This document shows positions 1 to 7,594 of a stretch of 14,947 bases of DNA, piece after piece. The notes below the pieces were generated by a model that was not told where the DNA came from, made no database searches, and worked only from the letters and a program-made list of their open reading frames with translations. Every line of letters begins with the position of its first letter. Within the stretch, counting starts at the first letter, position 1. Position numbers and translations under genes: made by a program. This DNA is from Sulfurovum sp. (GTDB lineage Bacteria > Campylobacterota > Campylobacteria > Campylobacterales > Sulfurovaceae): contig JAGGRU010000363.1 in assembly GCA_021159425.1 (NCBI GenBank), positions 1 through 14,947 of the forward strand, read 5' to 3'.

Positions 1-929
1 TGGCTTTTTCTGCCGGTGTGGATTCTTCTGCACTCTTCTTTTTACTGATAGACAATAATACCTCTTTCGATATTGCATTGGTCAATTATGGCACACGTGA
101 TAATTCTGATAAAGAAGAAGCTCATGCAAAGGCATTGGCAAAAAAATACAATCTAACTTGCTACACTATCAAAGCACCAAAATTCACAACACACTTTGAA
201 AAGCATGCAAGAGATTTTAGATATGATTTTTTTGAAACCCTCATTAATGAACATGGTTACGATACACTCCTAACAGCACATCAGCTGAATGATCAGCTTG
301 AATGGTTACTTATGCGTCTTACTAAAGGTGCCGGTGTTTCTGAGCTAATTGGACTTGAGCCTGTAAGCAAAAGAAAGAATTATACTCTTATCCATCCACT
401 CTTAGAACAGAGTAAAGATGAACTGCTTGCGTATCTTGAAACAAATAAGTATCCCTATTTTATAGATGAGAGCAACAGTAACGAAAAGTATGAACGTAAC
501 AAGTTTAGAAAAGCATTTTCTGATCCCCTCATTGGAGAGTATGAAGAAGGTATCAAACGCAGTTTTAAATACTTGAGAAAAGATAAAGAAAATCTTGAAA
601 ACAAGTTTGAAACTATTTACTCAGAAAAAGAATTAAGGGTTATTAAACTTCATACAATGACAGCGAAGGTCAAAGCAGCAGATCTCGCATTAAAAGAGTT
701 AGGCTATCTTCTCTCTGCACCTCAACGTCTGGAGATAGAAAAAGAAGAGAGTTTGGTCATTGGTGGGAAATGGGCTATAGCACGTCAAGAGGATCATCTT
801 TATATCGCACCTTATATTACTACAGATATGCCAAAAAAGTTTAAAGAAGAGTGCAGAGTTTTAAAAGTACCAAATAAAATAAGAGCATATTGTCTTTCTG
901 AGAATATCAATATTCAAGATCTCCCGTAG
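1..929 (+). CDS. tilS: tRNA(Ile)-lysidine synthetase TilS, 5'-truncated by window edge
   Basis: TilS uses ATP and lysine to convert C34 of the CAU-anticodon tRNA-Ile to lysidine, so that it reads AUA. The frame is open from the first base of the window. It reads A-F-S-A-G-V-D-S-S at about positions 3-29, which is the PP-loop (SGGxDS-type) ATP-binding motif, so the real start lies a little upstream and the GTG at 18 is internal. Further on, 'HQLNDQLEWLLMRLTKGAG' and 'YFIDESNSNEKYERNKFR' match the conserved TilS stretches (HhxdDqxEtxLmrL..G and the D-x-S-N..Y-x-R-N-x-xR region). The second glycine of SGG is alanine here. The protein ends soon after the catalytic part, as in the short TilS forms of this phylum. 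The TAG stop (927-929) lies inside the GTAG of the repeat that follows. It converges on the recombinase gene. Confidence 0.93.
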   Translation, partial: AFSAGVDSSALFFLLIDNNTSFDIALVNYGTRDNSDKEEAHAKALAKKYNLTCYTIKAPKFTTHFEKHARDFRYDFFETLINEHGYDTLLTAHQLNDQLEWLLMRLTKGAGVSELIGLEPVSKRKNYTLIHPLLEQSKDELLAYLETNKYPYFIDESNSNEKYERNKFRKAFSDPLIGEYEEGIKRSFKYLRKDKENLENKFETIYSEKELRVIKLHTMTAKVKAADLALKELGYLLSAPQRLEIEKEESLVIGGKWAIARQEDHLYIAPYITTDMPKKFKEECRVLKVPNKIRAYCLSENINIQDLP

Positions 930-1022
930 GTCGGGGTACCCTTACCCCGACAAAAATCTGCATAAAATACAGCTTTTAATTCATTATAAGTAATTGTCGG
1001 GGTGAGGACACCCCGACCTACG
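925..1022. repeat. REP doublet 1 (REPIN-like), GTAG outward ends
   Basis: Two 27-bp arms, 925-951 and 996-1022, are inverted copies. They differ at only three positions, all in the 6-base loop. Each arm is CGTAG followed by a hairpin with the 8-bp stem GTCGGGGT/ACCCCGAC. The 44-bp spacer is A+T-rich. The element fills the gap between convergent tilS and recombinase genes, and the TAG of each GTAG is the stop codon of one gene. It may act as a bidirectional 3'-end structure, though no T-run follows the stems. GTAG plus a hairpin is the known architecture of REPs moved by RAYT transposases; that origin is inferred. Confidence 0.85.
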
Positions 1023-1854
1023 TTTTGCTTGCCAGCGGGTGTGCTTTCATATACTCTTGCATCTTCTTTACTGAACCCAATTTTGTATACACTTGTGTGG
1101 TTGCCATTGTTTCATGCCCCAACAGTTCACTTACATCTGATATACGTGCACCATGATTAAGCAGATGTGTTGCAAAAGAGTGACGCAGTTGGTGCGGTGT
1201 TGCTTTGAATCCCGATGCTTTAAATAATTTTGTGAGTTTATAACGGAGTTGTGCAGCATTCATAGGGGAATTGCCTTTTTCAAAAAGGTACTTTTTTGGC
1301 ATTGTTTGTTTTACATATATTTCAATAAGTTTATGCAATGCTTCCAAAAGAGGCAATTCACGCACTTTGGAACCTTTACCATGGATTTGCACCCAATTTT
1401 CTTTAATATCTTCAAGCTTCAAGTCACTTAACTCTGAAATACGAAGTCCCAAACCATACAGCATAGAAATAAGCAGTTTCTCTTCCAGGTTTGCCTTAGA
1501 CAATACTTCCCTTATATAAGTCTCTTCAATAGGCTTAGGAAGGCTCTGAGGTACTTTAATGGACTCGTCTGCTATGAGTTTTATATCTAAATTGCACTGG
1601 TCTTCCAAATACTTTACAAATGAACGTACAGCAGAGAGTTTTTTAACAATGGTTTTTTTATTATTTTTTACTATTTTGAAACGAAAAGGGGTGATGTCAA
1701 ATACAGTAATACCCTCTTCTTCATAGATATTACTTACTTCCATCATTTGACGCAGTGCTATCTCATACGTGATAACTGAAGTTTCAGAATAGCCTCGTAC
1801 ATCCAAAAGGTAGTCAAGAAATTCTTCGGAATAGTTTTGAAACTTCTCTTTCAT
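1018..1854 (-). CDS. Xer-type tyrosine site-specific recombinase
   Basis: Integrase/recombinase of the tyrosine family, 278 residues. The N-terminal SAM-like core-binding domain (about residues 5-90) is followed by the catalytic domain with every active-site residue in place: R138 (GLGLRISEL), K160 (HGKGSK), H221 and R224 (HQLRH), H247 (LLGHE) and nucleophile Y256 (VYTKL). The length fits XerC/XerD and is shorter than the ~350-residue XerH of Helicobacter and Campylobacter. It sits among housekeeping genes with no phage genes near, so chromosome-dimer resolution is plausible, but this is not shown and no dif-like site was recognised. The start has a GAGGGAAG ribosome-binding site that directly abuts repeat 1864-1931. 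Its TAG stop (1018-1020) lies in the GTAG of repeat 925-1022. The gene is thus bracketed by repeats of two different families. Confidence 0.9.
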   Translation of the reverse strand: MKEKFQNYSEEFLDYLLDVRGYSETSVITYEIALRQMMEVSNIYEEEGITVFDITPFRFKIVKNNKKTIVKKLSAVRSFVKYLEDQCNLDIKLIADESIKVPQSLPKPIEETYIREVLSKANLEEKLLISMLYGLGLRISELSDLKLEDIKENWVQIHGKGSKVRELPLLEALHKLIEIYVKQTMPKKYLFEKGNSPMNAAQLRYKLTKLFKASGFKATPHQLRHSFATHLLNHGARISDVSELLGHETMATTQVYTKLGSVKKMQEYMKAHPLASKT

Positions 1855-1863
1855 ATCTTCCCT

Positions 1864-1931
1864 CGTAGGGTCGGTTTACCGACCATCTTATGCATATATA
1901 CTAAATTTTTGGTCGGTAAACCGACCCTACG
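1864..1931. repeat. REP doublet 2, perfect 21-bp arms, GTAG outward
   Basis: The arms 1864-1884 and 1911-1931 are perfect inverted copies with a 26-bp A+T-rich spacer. Each arm is CGTAG followed by the palindrome GGTCGGTTTACCGACC. It lies between the recombinase start and the stop of the acyltransferase gene. One arm supplies that stop codon (TAG, complement of 1927-1929); the other ends at the recombinase ribosome-binding site, so the element would be in the recombinase mRNA leader if transcription starts upstream. The same unit recurs at 8871-8935 in the opposite arrangement. Confidence 0.9.
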
Positions 1932-2547
1932 CGATTGTGTGCTCCAACATTTTACTTGAAAGATACGCTTTGGCTTCATCCAACTCCATTCCTTCAAGAG
2001 AAATACTCTGTAGATAAAAATCTACTTTCGTAAAAGGTTTTGGTATGACAAATTTATCCCAACTGTTGAGTTGCCAATACTTCTTAGCTCTATAGTTCAT
2101 TACAAAAATAGGAAGCTTACTTTTAAGCGCAATTCCTATGGCACCATCACTCATATGGTGTCTTGGACCTCTGGGACCATCCGGAGTAATAAGCACTTCT
2201 TCCCCGCTTTTAATACTTTTGAATGCCTGAAGCAATACCTGTTTTGCACCATTTCTGCTGGAACCTCTTAATGACCTGATACTTAACATCTTCAGTGTAC
2301 TTGCAATAAGTGAACCGTCAAAGTGAGAAGAGATGATTGCAGATGCAGGGTGTTTTTTATGGATTTTTCTATACGCCTGCGGGCTCATGAGCAACTCTCC
2401 ATGCCAACATACGCAAACATGCTGCTCATCACCTACAGGTGAGATAAAATGAAATTTTTTAGAACTTGTGTACCAAATGATACGCATAAGAAGATAGACA
2501 AGAGGAGGAATAAGTACTTGCCCCACCTGCCGTAAGCTTTGTTTCAT
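1927..2547 (-). CDS. DUF374 / lysophospholipid acyltransferase-like protein
   Basis: A 206-residue protein of the DUF374 branch of the LPLAT acyltransferase superfamily, predicted to transfer an acyl chain to a lipid at the inner membrane. The N-terminus (about residues 10-27) is hydrophobic and could anchor it. 'CVCWHGELLMSPQAYR' carries the histidine block I, 'SSHFDGSLIASTLKMLSIRSLRGSS' the second block, and 'VLITPDGPRGPRH' the characteristic PDGPRGP motif of this family. The acyl acceptor cannot be read from the sequence; in Gram-negatives of this group a lipid A or phospholipid step is possible. It follows miaB with a 9-base gap, probably in one transcript, the order also seen in Campylobacter (Cj0457c-Cj0459c region, from memory). 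The start lacks a strong ribosome-binding site, suggesting coupling to miaB. Its stop codon lies in repeat 1864-1931. Confidence 0.85.
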   Translation of the reverse strand: MKQSLRQVGQVLIPPLVYLLMRIIWYTSSKKFHFISPVGDEQHVCVCWHGELLMSPQAYRKIHKKHPASAIISSHFDGSLIASTLKMLSIRSLRGSSRNGAKQVLLQAFKSIKSGEEVLITPDGPRGPRHHMSDGAIGIALKSKLPIFVMNYRAKKYWQLNSWDKFVIPKPFTKVDFYLQSISLEGMELDEAKAYLSSKMLEHTIA

Positions 2548-2556
2548 GATTTTCGC

Positions 2557-3852
2557 TTAGGTAAGCACAGCATCAAGTGCACCTCTGGATGTTTTAATGA
2601 TCTTTACATCCACTATTTGACCAAGCAGCTCTTCACTGCCTTCAATAAATACAAGTTTTCCATCATTCGCACGTCCCGATACACGACCATTTGATTTCAA
2701 TTCATCGAAATACACTGTATGTATTTTTTCTAACTGGGCATCCATAATTTCATCTAAAATTTCTGTATGTCTGGCTTGAAGTTTTGTGAGACGTTGACCT
2801 GAAAGCGTATTGTCTATCTGTTCTTTAAATTCTGCTGCTTCAGTATGTGGTCTTGGTGAATACTTAAATGAAAACAGTTGCTCAAAACGTACTTTTTCCA
2901 ATACATCCATCGTATCTTTAAAATCTTCATCACTCTCACCGGGGAAGCCTACAATGATATCTGTAGATATCGTTGCTTCAGGGCAAAGTGAACGGATCTT
3001 CTCACATCTGTTAATGAAATTCTCTTTTGTATATCCACGTTTCATCTCCTTAAGCAAGGCAGTGGAACCGCTTTGCAGGGGTACATGTATCTGTTTACAG
3101 ATTTTAGGGTTGGAAGCAAACTCTTGAATGAATGCATCATCCATATGCAAGGGATGAGGAGAGGTAAATCTTATACGCTCAAGTCCCTCTATTTTAGAAA
3201 TTTTTTGTAAAAGTTGTGTAAAGTCACAGACCTCTTCAGATGAACCGAAACGTCTTCCGTAATTGTTTACATTTTGTCCCAAAAGCATCACTTCTTTTGC
3301 ACCTGTCTTCACAGCTTTTGTGATTTCCTGGACAAGAAGGTCAGAGGGAATAGATATTTCATCTCCACGTGTTGCAGGGACAATGCAGAAAGTACAGGAC
3401 TTGTCACATCCTATAGAGATGTTTACCATCGCTTTAAAAGGATTACTTCTATACTCACCAAAAGCATAGGTACTCTCATCAAAGTCGGTATCTATCTCTA
3501 CTGCATGTTTTTTATCTACCACTTCTGTGATCTTAGATACATTTCTTGCACCAAGAACAAAATCAACAGAGGGTGCTCTCTTAATGATATCTTTACCTAA
3601 ATGGCTCGCGGTACATCCGGTCACACCTATTTTGGCACCAGGTTTTTTAAACTTTTTAAAGACCCCTATCTCCGAAAACAGCTTTGCAACAGGTTTCTCT
3701 CTGACAGAGCAGGTATTGATAATAATAAGGTCAGCTTCGGAAAGTTCTTCTGTAAGTTCGTAGGGTTCTTTTTGATTCAGTTCTGCGATCATATGTTCGC
3801 TGTCACGAACATTCATTGCACAACCAAGTGTTTCTATATATAATTTTTTCAT
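2557..3852 (-). CDS. miaB: tRNA-2-methylthio-N6-dimethylallyladenosine synthase MiaB
   Basis: A radical-SAM methylthiotransferase that turns i6A37 of tRNAs reading UNN codons into ms2i6A, 431 residues. The N-terminal UPF0004 domain has the three cysteines that hold the auxiliary [4Fe-4S] cluster: C11 (LGCAMN), C48 (NTCSVRE) and C80 (TGCTAS). The radical-SAM domain has CxxxCxxC at C150, C154 and C157 (GCDKSCTFC). 'GQNVNNYG' and 'VPLQSGS' are further MiaB signatures. The C-terminal ~60 residues form the TRAM RNA-binding domain. It lies 25 bases behind the HP0268-like gene and just ahead of the acyltransferase, so the three form a likely operon driven from the promoter near 4150. The ribosome-binding site is weak. 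The related MtaB or RimO are less likely, because the 'NTCSVR' and 'LGCAMN' forms are MiaB-like. Confidence 0.95.
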   Translation of the reverse strand: MKKLYIETLGCAMNVRDSEHMIAELNQKEPYELTEELSEADLIIINTCSVREKPVAKLFSEIGVFKKFKKPGAKIGVTGCTASHLGKDIIKRAPSVDFVLGARNVSKITEVVDKKHAVEIDTDFDESTYAFGEYRSNPFKAMVNISIGCDKSCTFCIVPATRGDEISIPSDLLVQEITKAVKTGAKEVMLLGQNVNNYGRRFGSSEEVCDFTQLLQKISKIEGLERIRFTSPHPLHMDDAFIQEFASNPKICKQIHVPLQSGSTALLKEMKRGYTKENFINRCEKIRSLCPEATISTDIIVGFPGESDEDFKDTMDVLEKVRFEQLFSFKYSPRPHTEAAEFKEQIDNTLSGQRLTKLQARHTEILDEIMDAQLEKIHTVYFDELKSNGRVSGRANDGKLVFIEGSEELLGQIVDVKIIKTSRGALDAVLT

Positions 3853-3877
3853 TTTTGAATATGTACCACTTGCCTCT

Positions 3878-4117
3878 TTAGGCTATAATGTGTACTTCGT
3901 AAATATATTCATTTTCGTCAAGTCCGTATTTCACTTCACGCATATAAACAGAATAGCCTTTCTCTTCAAAATACTCGATCAACTCTTTTAACTCTTTATG
4001 TGAGTTGTCTTTATCGAAATAAAATATAGATCTGTTTGCTAGTTCTTCTTCCAGTTTTTTCAACTCAATCGTTTTTGGCTTCGCCTTAAGTGTTGTTCTA
4101 GCAAGTTTTAGTTTCAT
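3878..4117 (-). CDS. HP0268-family small protein
   Basis: A 79-residue protein that resembles H. pylori HP0268 throughout: 'MKLKLA' at the start, '[15 protein letters not shown]' in the middle, '[18 protein letters not shown]' and the terminal 'YEVHII'. HP0268 was reported to have nicking endonuclease activity; I recall this from the literature and nothing in the sequence proves it here. No membrane segment or signal peptide is seen. The start has a good ribosome-binding site (AAGGA, complement of about 4124-4129) and a -10 box 30 bases upstream. It is the first gene of the HP0268-miaB-acyltransferase run and is divergent from nusA, an arrangement also present in Campylobacter jejuni (Cj0459c/Cj0460). 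The lasting link with miaB and nusA hints at a role in RNA or DNA metabolism, which is inference only. Confidence 0.82.
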   Translation of the reverse strand: MKLKLARTTLKAKPKTIELKKLEEELANRSIFYFDKDNSHKELKELIEYFEEKGYSVYMREVKYGLDENEYIYEVHIIA

Positions 4118-4146
4118 CTATATTTCCTTAGGTTATAATTGTCTAA

Positions 4147-4152
4147 ATTATA
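4147..4152 (-). promoter_or_regulatory. -10 box, HP0268-like/miaB operon
   Basis: TATAAT on the minus strand, about 30 bases before the start codon of the small gene. No clear -35 box is seen, which is usual for sigma-70 promoters of this phylum. It is divergent from the nusA promoter, with the two -10 boxes about 30 bp apart. Confidence 0.55.
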
Positions 4153-4180
4153 CTTCATTTTGAGTAAAGGTTTGATTAGA

Positions 4181-4186
4181 TATAAT
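4181..4186 (+). promoter_or_regulatory. -10 box, nusA
   Basis: TATAAT preceded by an A+T-rich stretch with a weak TTTTGA at the -35 distance (4158-4163). It would give a leader of about 90 bases before nusA. The leader contains no hairpin that I could identify with confidence. Confidence 0.55.
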
Positions 4187-4284
4187 TCTATTCTTAGAAA
4201 ACAACACCTCCCAGACGTTCTTAACACTGTTATGTTACCTCTTGTAGCGGTTATTTTTGAAATTGACTTATATTAGGAAAAATT

Positions 4285-5448
4285 ATGGAAAAAATATTAG
4301 ATATTATTGAAGCGATTGCTCATGAAAAAAACATTTCTAAAGAGCATGCTCTTGAAGCATTTACAGATGCCTTGACAAATACTGCAAAAAAACTTACCTC
4401 TTATACAAGTGCATTTGAAGTGAATATTGATCATGACACAAAAATGTATTCTGTATTTAAAGTGATCACTGTTGTTGCTGACAATGACCCCCAACTTATG
4501 GTTGAAGTGGGAAGAGACGATAACAAAGAGATGGTAGAGTCGGATGCTTTCATGCCACTTTCAGAAGCAAAAGAGTTTGATGATTCTATTGAACTTGGGG
4601 ATCAACTCAAAGAAGAATTCATACTTGAAGATCATGGTCGTACTGCCTCTGCAAACCTTTTTAGAGAACTTGAATACCATATACAAAGACGTGTAGAACA
4701 AGATCTTTTTGAGAAATATAGAGAAAAAGTCGGTTCTGTGATGTTGGGTACTGTAAACCGTGTAGACGCTGATGACAATACACATGTTGAGATAGGCGAA
4801 CTTAAAGGTATTCTTACACTTAGAAACCGTATTAAAGGTGAAAAATTCAAACGCGGTGACTCTATTAGAGCACTTCTAAGATATGTCTCTGTTGACCCTC
4901 AATTTGGTCTTTTTCTTGAACTTACCAGAACTTCACCTAAATTTTTGGAAGCACTTATGGCATCAGAAGTTCCGGAAATTGCTGATGGGGTAGTTGAAAT
5001 TACCGGTTCTGCAAGGATCCCCGGAGAGAGAGCAAAGATCGCCCTTAAAACAGAGCAAATGAATATTGATCCTATTGGTGCTGCTGTCGGAGTAAAAGGT
5101 GTGCGTATCAACGCAGTAAGTGAAGAACTCAGTGGTGAGAACATTGATTGTATTGAATACTCAGCTATTCCTGAAATTTTCATTACCAGAGCACTTAGCC
5201 CTGCTATCACTCAAAGTATCAAAGTAGAAGCGGATGAGAAGAAAGCAATTATAAACATTACCGGTGACCAAAAAGCAAAAGCGATCGGTAGATCCGGAAT
5301 TAACATCCGTTTAGCTTCTATGCTTACAGGGTATACCATAGAACTTAATGAAGTTGAAGGTGTGACCGAGAGACAAGTAGATAGTTCTGACCCAACGGAA
5401 GCAGCTAAAACTACAGATACAACTGCATTGTCTGACTTGTTTAAATAA
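4285..5448 (+). CDS. nusA: transcription termination/antitermination factor NusA
   Basis: NusA binds RNA polymerase and nascent RNA and controls pausing, intrinsic termination and antitermination. The 387 residues show the family order: an N-terminal polymerase-binding domain (about 1-140, beginning 'MEKILDIIEAIAHEKNISKEHALEAF'-like), an S1 domain (about 148-215, 'GTVNRVDADDNTHVEIG' and 'FKRGDSIRALLRYV'), then two KH domains (about 225-355, with 'RIPGERAKIAL', 'DPIGAAVGVKGVRI' and 'AIGRSGINIRLASMLTGY'). The acidic C-terminal repeats of E. coli NusA are missing, so it is the short form common outside the gammaproteobacteria. It stands alone rather than in the rimP-nusA-infB cluster, which is normal in Campylobacterota. 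The ribosome-binding site is a weak AGGA. A REP-like doublet follows at the 3' end. Confidence 0.96.
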   Translation: MEKILDIIEAIAHEKNISKEHALEAFTDALTNTAKKLTSYTSAFEVNIDHDTKMYSVFKVITVVADNDPQLMVEVGRDDNKEMVESDAFMPLSEAKEFDDSIELGDQLKEEFILEDHGRTASANLFRELEYHIQRRVEQDLFEKYREKVGSVMLGTVNRVDADDNTHVEIGELKGILTLRNRIKGEKFKRGDSIRALLRYVSVDPQFGLFLELTRTSPKFLEALMASEVPEIADGVVEITGSARIPGERAKIALKTEQMNIDPIGAAVGVKGVRINAVSEELSGENIDCIEYSAIPEIFITRALSPAITQSIKVEADEKKAIINITGDQKAKAIGRSGINIRLASMLTGYTIELNEVEGVTERQVDSSDPTEAAKTTDTTALSDLFK

Positions 5449-5469
5449 GAGGTTAATTACGCATCCATT

Positions 5470-5540
5470 GGGCAACCACAAGGGATTGCCCCTACAGATA
5501 TGTTTTAAAAAATTGTAGGGGTGCCCCTCGTGGGTACCTC
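5470..5540. repeat. REP doublet 3, degenerate arms, GTAG inward
   Basis: The arms 5470-5495 and 5515-5540 are inverted relatives, each starting from an inner GTAGGGG. The left arm forms a hairpin with stem GGGCAA/TTGCCC; the right arm is diverged (GTAGGGGTGCCCC... GTGGGTACC). The 19-bp spacer is A+T-rich. Here the GTAGs face each other, the reverse of the elements at 925 and 1864. It lies between the convergent nusA and tpiA genes and may serve as a transcript end. The arm family (GTAGGGGCAA...TTGCCC) is of a type dispersed in many unrelated bacteria. Confidence 0.75.
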
Positions 5541-5557
5541 AAATTTGTATAAATATT

Positions 5558-6250
5558 TTACGCTAAAAACATTTCCGAAAAATTACCTGCATCAAGCGAA
5601 GCAGACCCAACTAAAACGCCATCTACTCCATCAATACTGCTGATCTCTTTAATATTGGCAGGTTTAGCAGATCCACCATACAGAAGCGGCTTGTTATTAA
5701 TAGCTTTTTTCAATGCCCTGTGTGTCGAAGATATTTCTTCGACCGTAGCAGATCTTCCTGTTCCTATGGCCCAGATAGGTTCATAAGCAACAATAAGGTT
5801 ATCATAGGTAATATCAATACCGTCGAACTGTGCAAGCAAATACTGCATTACTGCTTCAATGCCTTGTTCACGTATTTCAAGTGGTTCACCGATACAATAA
5901 ATGATCTCAAAGCCCTGCTCTTTGAAAAAGGTGAATTTTTCTGCAACTTTTTCTTGAGATTCACTTAAATGTTCGCGTCTTTCACTGTGACCTATAAGAA
6001 TCGTTTTGATACCAAATTCAGTGAGTTGTTCTACACCTATTTCACCGGTATATGCACCATTTTGTGTAGGATAGGCATTCTGCGTACCTATGGTGAAATC
6101 ACCTGCATAACTGTCTAACGCTGTCGCAGGAGGAAAGATATATACTTTGTCTTCAGGTTTTTTTGTAAGTAATTTTTCTTTTAAAGCTTCTATGTAAGCT
6201 TTTGTTGTTGCTCTTGTATGGTTGGTTTTAAAATTTGCTGCGTAAATCAT
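5558..6250 (-). CDS. tpiA: triosephosphate isomerase
   Basis: Interconverts dihydroxyacetone phosphate and glyceraldehyde-3-phosphate in glycolysis and gluconeogenesis. The 230-residue protein has the full active site: N6 and K8 (AANFK), H88 (IGHSERR) and the catalytic base E157 (AYEPIWAIGTG, with loop 6 following), then the phosphate-binding 'YGGSAKPAN' and 'DGVLVGSASL'. It is about 20 residues shorter than the E. coli enzyme, as usual for this phylum. I chose the ATG at 6250, which begins MIYAANFK; the frame is open 15 codons further into pgk, but that part is out of the family. pgk ends at 6252, a one-base gap (TAATATG), with the GGAG ribosome-binding site inside the pgk 3' end, so translation is probably coupled. 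Confidence 0.96.
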   Translation of the reverse strand: MIYAANFKTNHTRATTKAYIEALKEKLLTKKPEDKVYIFPPATALDSYAGDFTIGTQNAYPTQNGAYTGEIGVEQLTEFGIKTILIGHSERREHLSESQEKVAEKFTFFKEQGFEIIYCIGEPLEIREQGIEAVMQYLLAQFDGIDITYDNLIVAYEPIWAIGTGRSATVEEISSTHRALKKAINNKPLLYGGSAKPANIKEISSIDGVDGVLVGSASLDAGNFSEMFLA

Positions 6251-6251
6251 A

Positions 6252-7445
6252 TTATTGCTCCAACGCTTCAATACCGGGAAGCACTTTGCCCTCAATAAGA
6301 TTCAGACTCGCTCCACCACCGGTACTTACAAAGGTCATTTCATCAACATCCCCTGCTTTTTGTGCAACATCTGCTGTATCACCACCACCAACAATCGTTG
6401 TTGCGTGAGTATCTGCAATGTCATGAGACATTTTTAGACTTCCTTTTGAAAACTTATCCCACTCATACACACCCATTGGTCCATTCCAGATAATAGTCTG
6501 TGCATCATTCAGTACTTCACGGAAAAGTCTTGAACTTGCAGGTCCGATATCTAAGCCCATCCAATCTTTTGGTATCTCCTGTGATGGAAGATACTTAGAT
6601 ATACCATGTTCCGAAAATTCGGGAGTCACAACCACATCAACAGGCAAGTAAAATTTGACACCTTTTTTTCTGGCTTTTATCATAATTGTTCGAGCTTCAT
6701 CCAATAGATCATTCTCAACAAGAGAAGTACCTATCTCATACCCTTGAGCTTTTAAGAATGTAAATGCCATTCCCCCGCCAATAATTACCTTATCCACTTT
6801 TTCAATAAGATTTCTAAGCGCTTCCAGTTTACCTGAAACTTTTGAACCTCCGACTACAGCCACAAATGGTCGCATAGGGTTTTCAATGGTTTTTGCAAAA
6901 AAGTTTACCTCTTTGGAAAGCAAGAAACCTGCTGCTCTGTGCTCAGTATCAAAAAACTTCACCATAGCATCAACAGAGGCATGAGCCCTGTGGCAAACAC
7001 CAAAAGCATCATTGATATAAATATCAGCCATATCTGCCAACTCTTTGGCAAAAGCTTCATCATTTTTAGTTTCACCCGCTTCATAACGAAGATTTTCAAG
7101 AACCAAGACTTCTCTGGCTTTGAGTGCAGCAATTTTTGCCTTGGCATCAACTCCCACAACATCATCTGCCAAAGTGATCTTTTCAGCAATTTTAAGCAGT
7201 GTTTTTAGCCGTGCAACTACAATTTTCAATGAATATTTATCTTCATACACGCCTGCCGTGGGACGGTCAAAGTGTGACGCCAAAATTATTTTACAATCAT
7301 TGTCAACACAGTAACGAATGGTCTGCAGTGCCCCTCTAATACGTCTGTCATCCGTGATATTTCCATCTTCATCTTTAGGTACGTTAAAATCACAACGTAT
7401 AAATACCGTTTTCCCTGTGATATCTAAATCTTTAATTGTCTTCAT
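6252..7445 (-). CDS. pgk: phosphoglycerate kinase
   Basis: Transfers phosphate between 1,3-bisphosphoglycerate and ADP. The 397-residue protein has the N-terminal 3-PG domain ('FIRCDFNVP', 'DDRRIRGAL', 'SHFDRP', 'VLENLRY', '[13 protein letters not shown]') and the C-terminal nucleotide domain ('[14 protein letters not shown]', '[11 protein letters not shown]', '[11 protein letters not shown]', 'VGGGDT', '[14 protein letters not shown]'). I chose the ATG at 7445 (MKTIKDLDI), as the family begins there; the same frame is open 23 codons upstream, but that DNA codes for the gapA remnant in another frame. Its AAAAGG ribosome-binding site lies within the last codons of the remnant, whose TAA ends one base before this ATG. 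Expression is therefore probably coupled to that short frame. Confidence 0.96.
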   Translation of the reverse strand: MKTIKDLDITGKTVFIRCDFNVPKDEDGNITDDRRIRGALQTIRYCVDNDCKIILASHFDRPTAGVYEDKYSLKIVVARLKTLLKIAEKITLADDVVGVDAKAKIAALKAREVLVLENLRYEAGETKNDEAFAKELADMADIYINDAFGVCHRAHASVDAMVKFFDTEHRAAGFLLSKEVNFFAKTIENPMRPFVAVVGGSKVSGKLEALRNLIEKVDKVIIGGGMAFTFLKAQGYEIGTSLVENDLLDEARTIMIKARKKGVKFYLPVDVVVTPEFSEHGISKYLPSQEIPKDWMGLDIGPASSRLFREVLNDAQTIIWNGPMGVYEWDKFSKGSLKMSHDIADTHATTIVGGGDTADVAQKAGDVDEMTFVSTGGGASLNLIEGKVLPGIEALEQ

Positions 7446-7446
7446 C

Positions 7447-7539
7447 TTATGCCTTTTTACTAATGTGTATTGCCATATCAACCAGACGACAAGAATAACC
7501 CCATTCATTGTCATACAAAGAGAGCACTTTTACAGCCAT
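7447..7539 (-). pseudogene. gapA: gapA remnant: start plus C-terminal 26 or so codons only
   Basis: A 30-codon frame reads [24 protein letters not shown] and ends I-S-K-K-A-stop. 'YDNEWGYS.R' is the signature C-terminal segment of glyceraldehyde-3-phosphate dehydrogenase. Everything else of the ~330-residue enzyme is missing, including the nucleotide-binding N-terminus and the catalytic SCTTN motif. Yet the frame opens with an ATG and an AAAGG ribosome-binding site at good spacing, and 'MAVKV' is also how many GapA proteins begin (M-x-V-K-V-A-I-N-G). An in-frame deletion between the VKV near the start and the VKV before SLYDNEWGY would give exactly this. The position, next to pgk-tpiA and divergent from nadD, is the normal place of gapA in Campylobacterota. 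The peptide cannot be an enzyme; it may survive because it carries the translation start of pgk. An assembly deletion is the other explanation. Confidence 0.85.
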
Positions 7540-7594
7540 ACTCAACCTTTTTTATGTTAATATTACATAATTTTACAGTAAATGAGGTTAGCAT
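7540..7594. promoter_or_regulatory. divergent promoter region, gapA remnant-pgk-tpiA / nadD-rsfS
   Basis: These 55 A+T-rich bases separate two divergent start sites and must hold both promoters or their 3' parts. On the minus strand a TAATAT (complement of 7560-7565) could be the -10 box of the pgk operon. No convincing nadD -10 was found. The ribosome-binding sites at both ends (AAAGG, GAGG) are clear. Confidence 0.4.

Noticed and set aside
1018..1854. Recombinase as a phage or integron integrase
   Set aside because: No attachment-site repeats, cargo or phage genes are near; size and motifs fit a Xer-type housekeeping enzyme. No dif-like site was recognised either.
3263..3843. Overlapping plus-strand frames opposite miaB
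   Set aside because: They are shadows of the highly conserved miaB frame and have no ribosome-binding sites or recognisable domains.
6251..6295. 15-codon N-terminal extension of tpiA
   Set aside because: It overlaps the pgk 3' end and precedes the family start MIYAANFK, which has a ribosome-binding site.
7446..7514. 23-codon N-terminal extension of pgk
   Set aside because: The DNA codes for the gapA C-terminus in another frame, and Pgk proteins begin at MKTIKDLDI.
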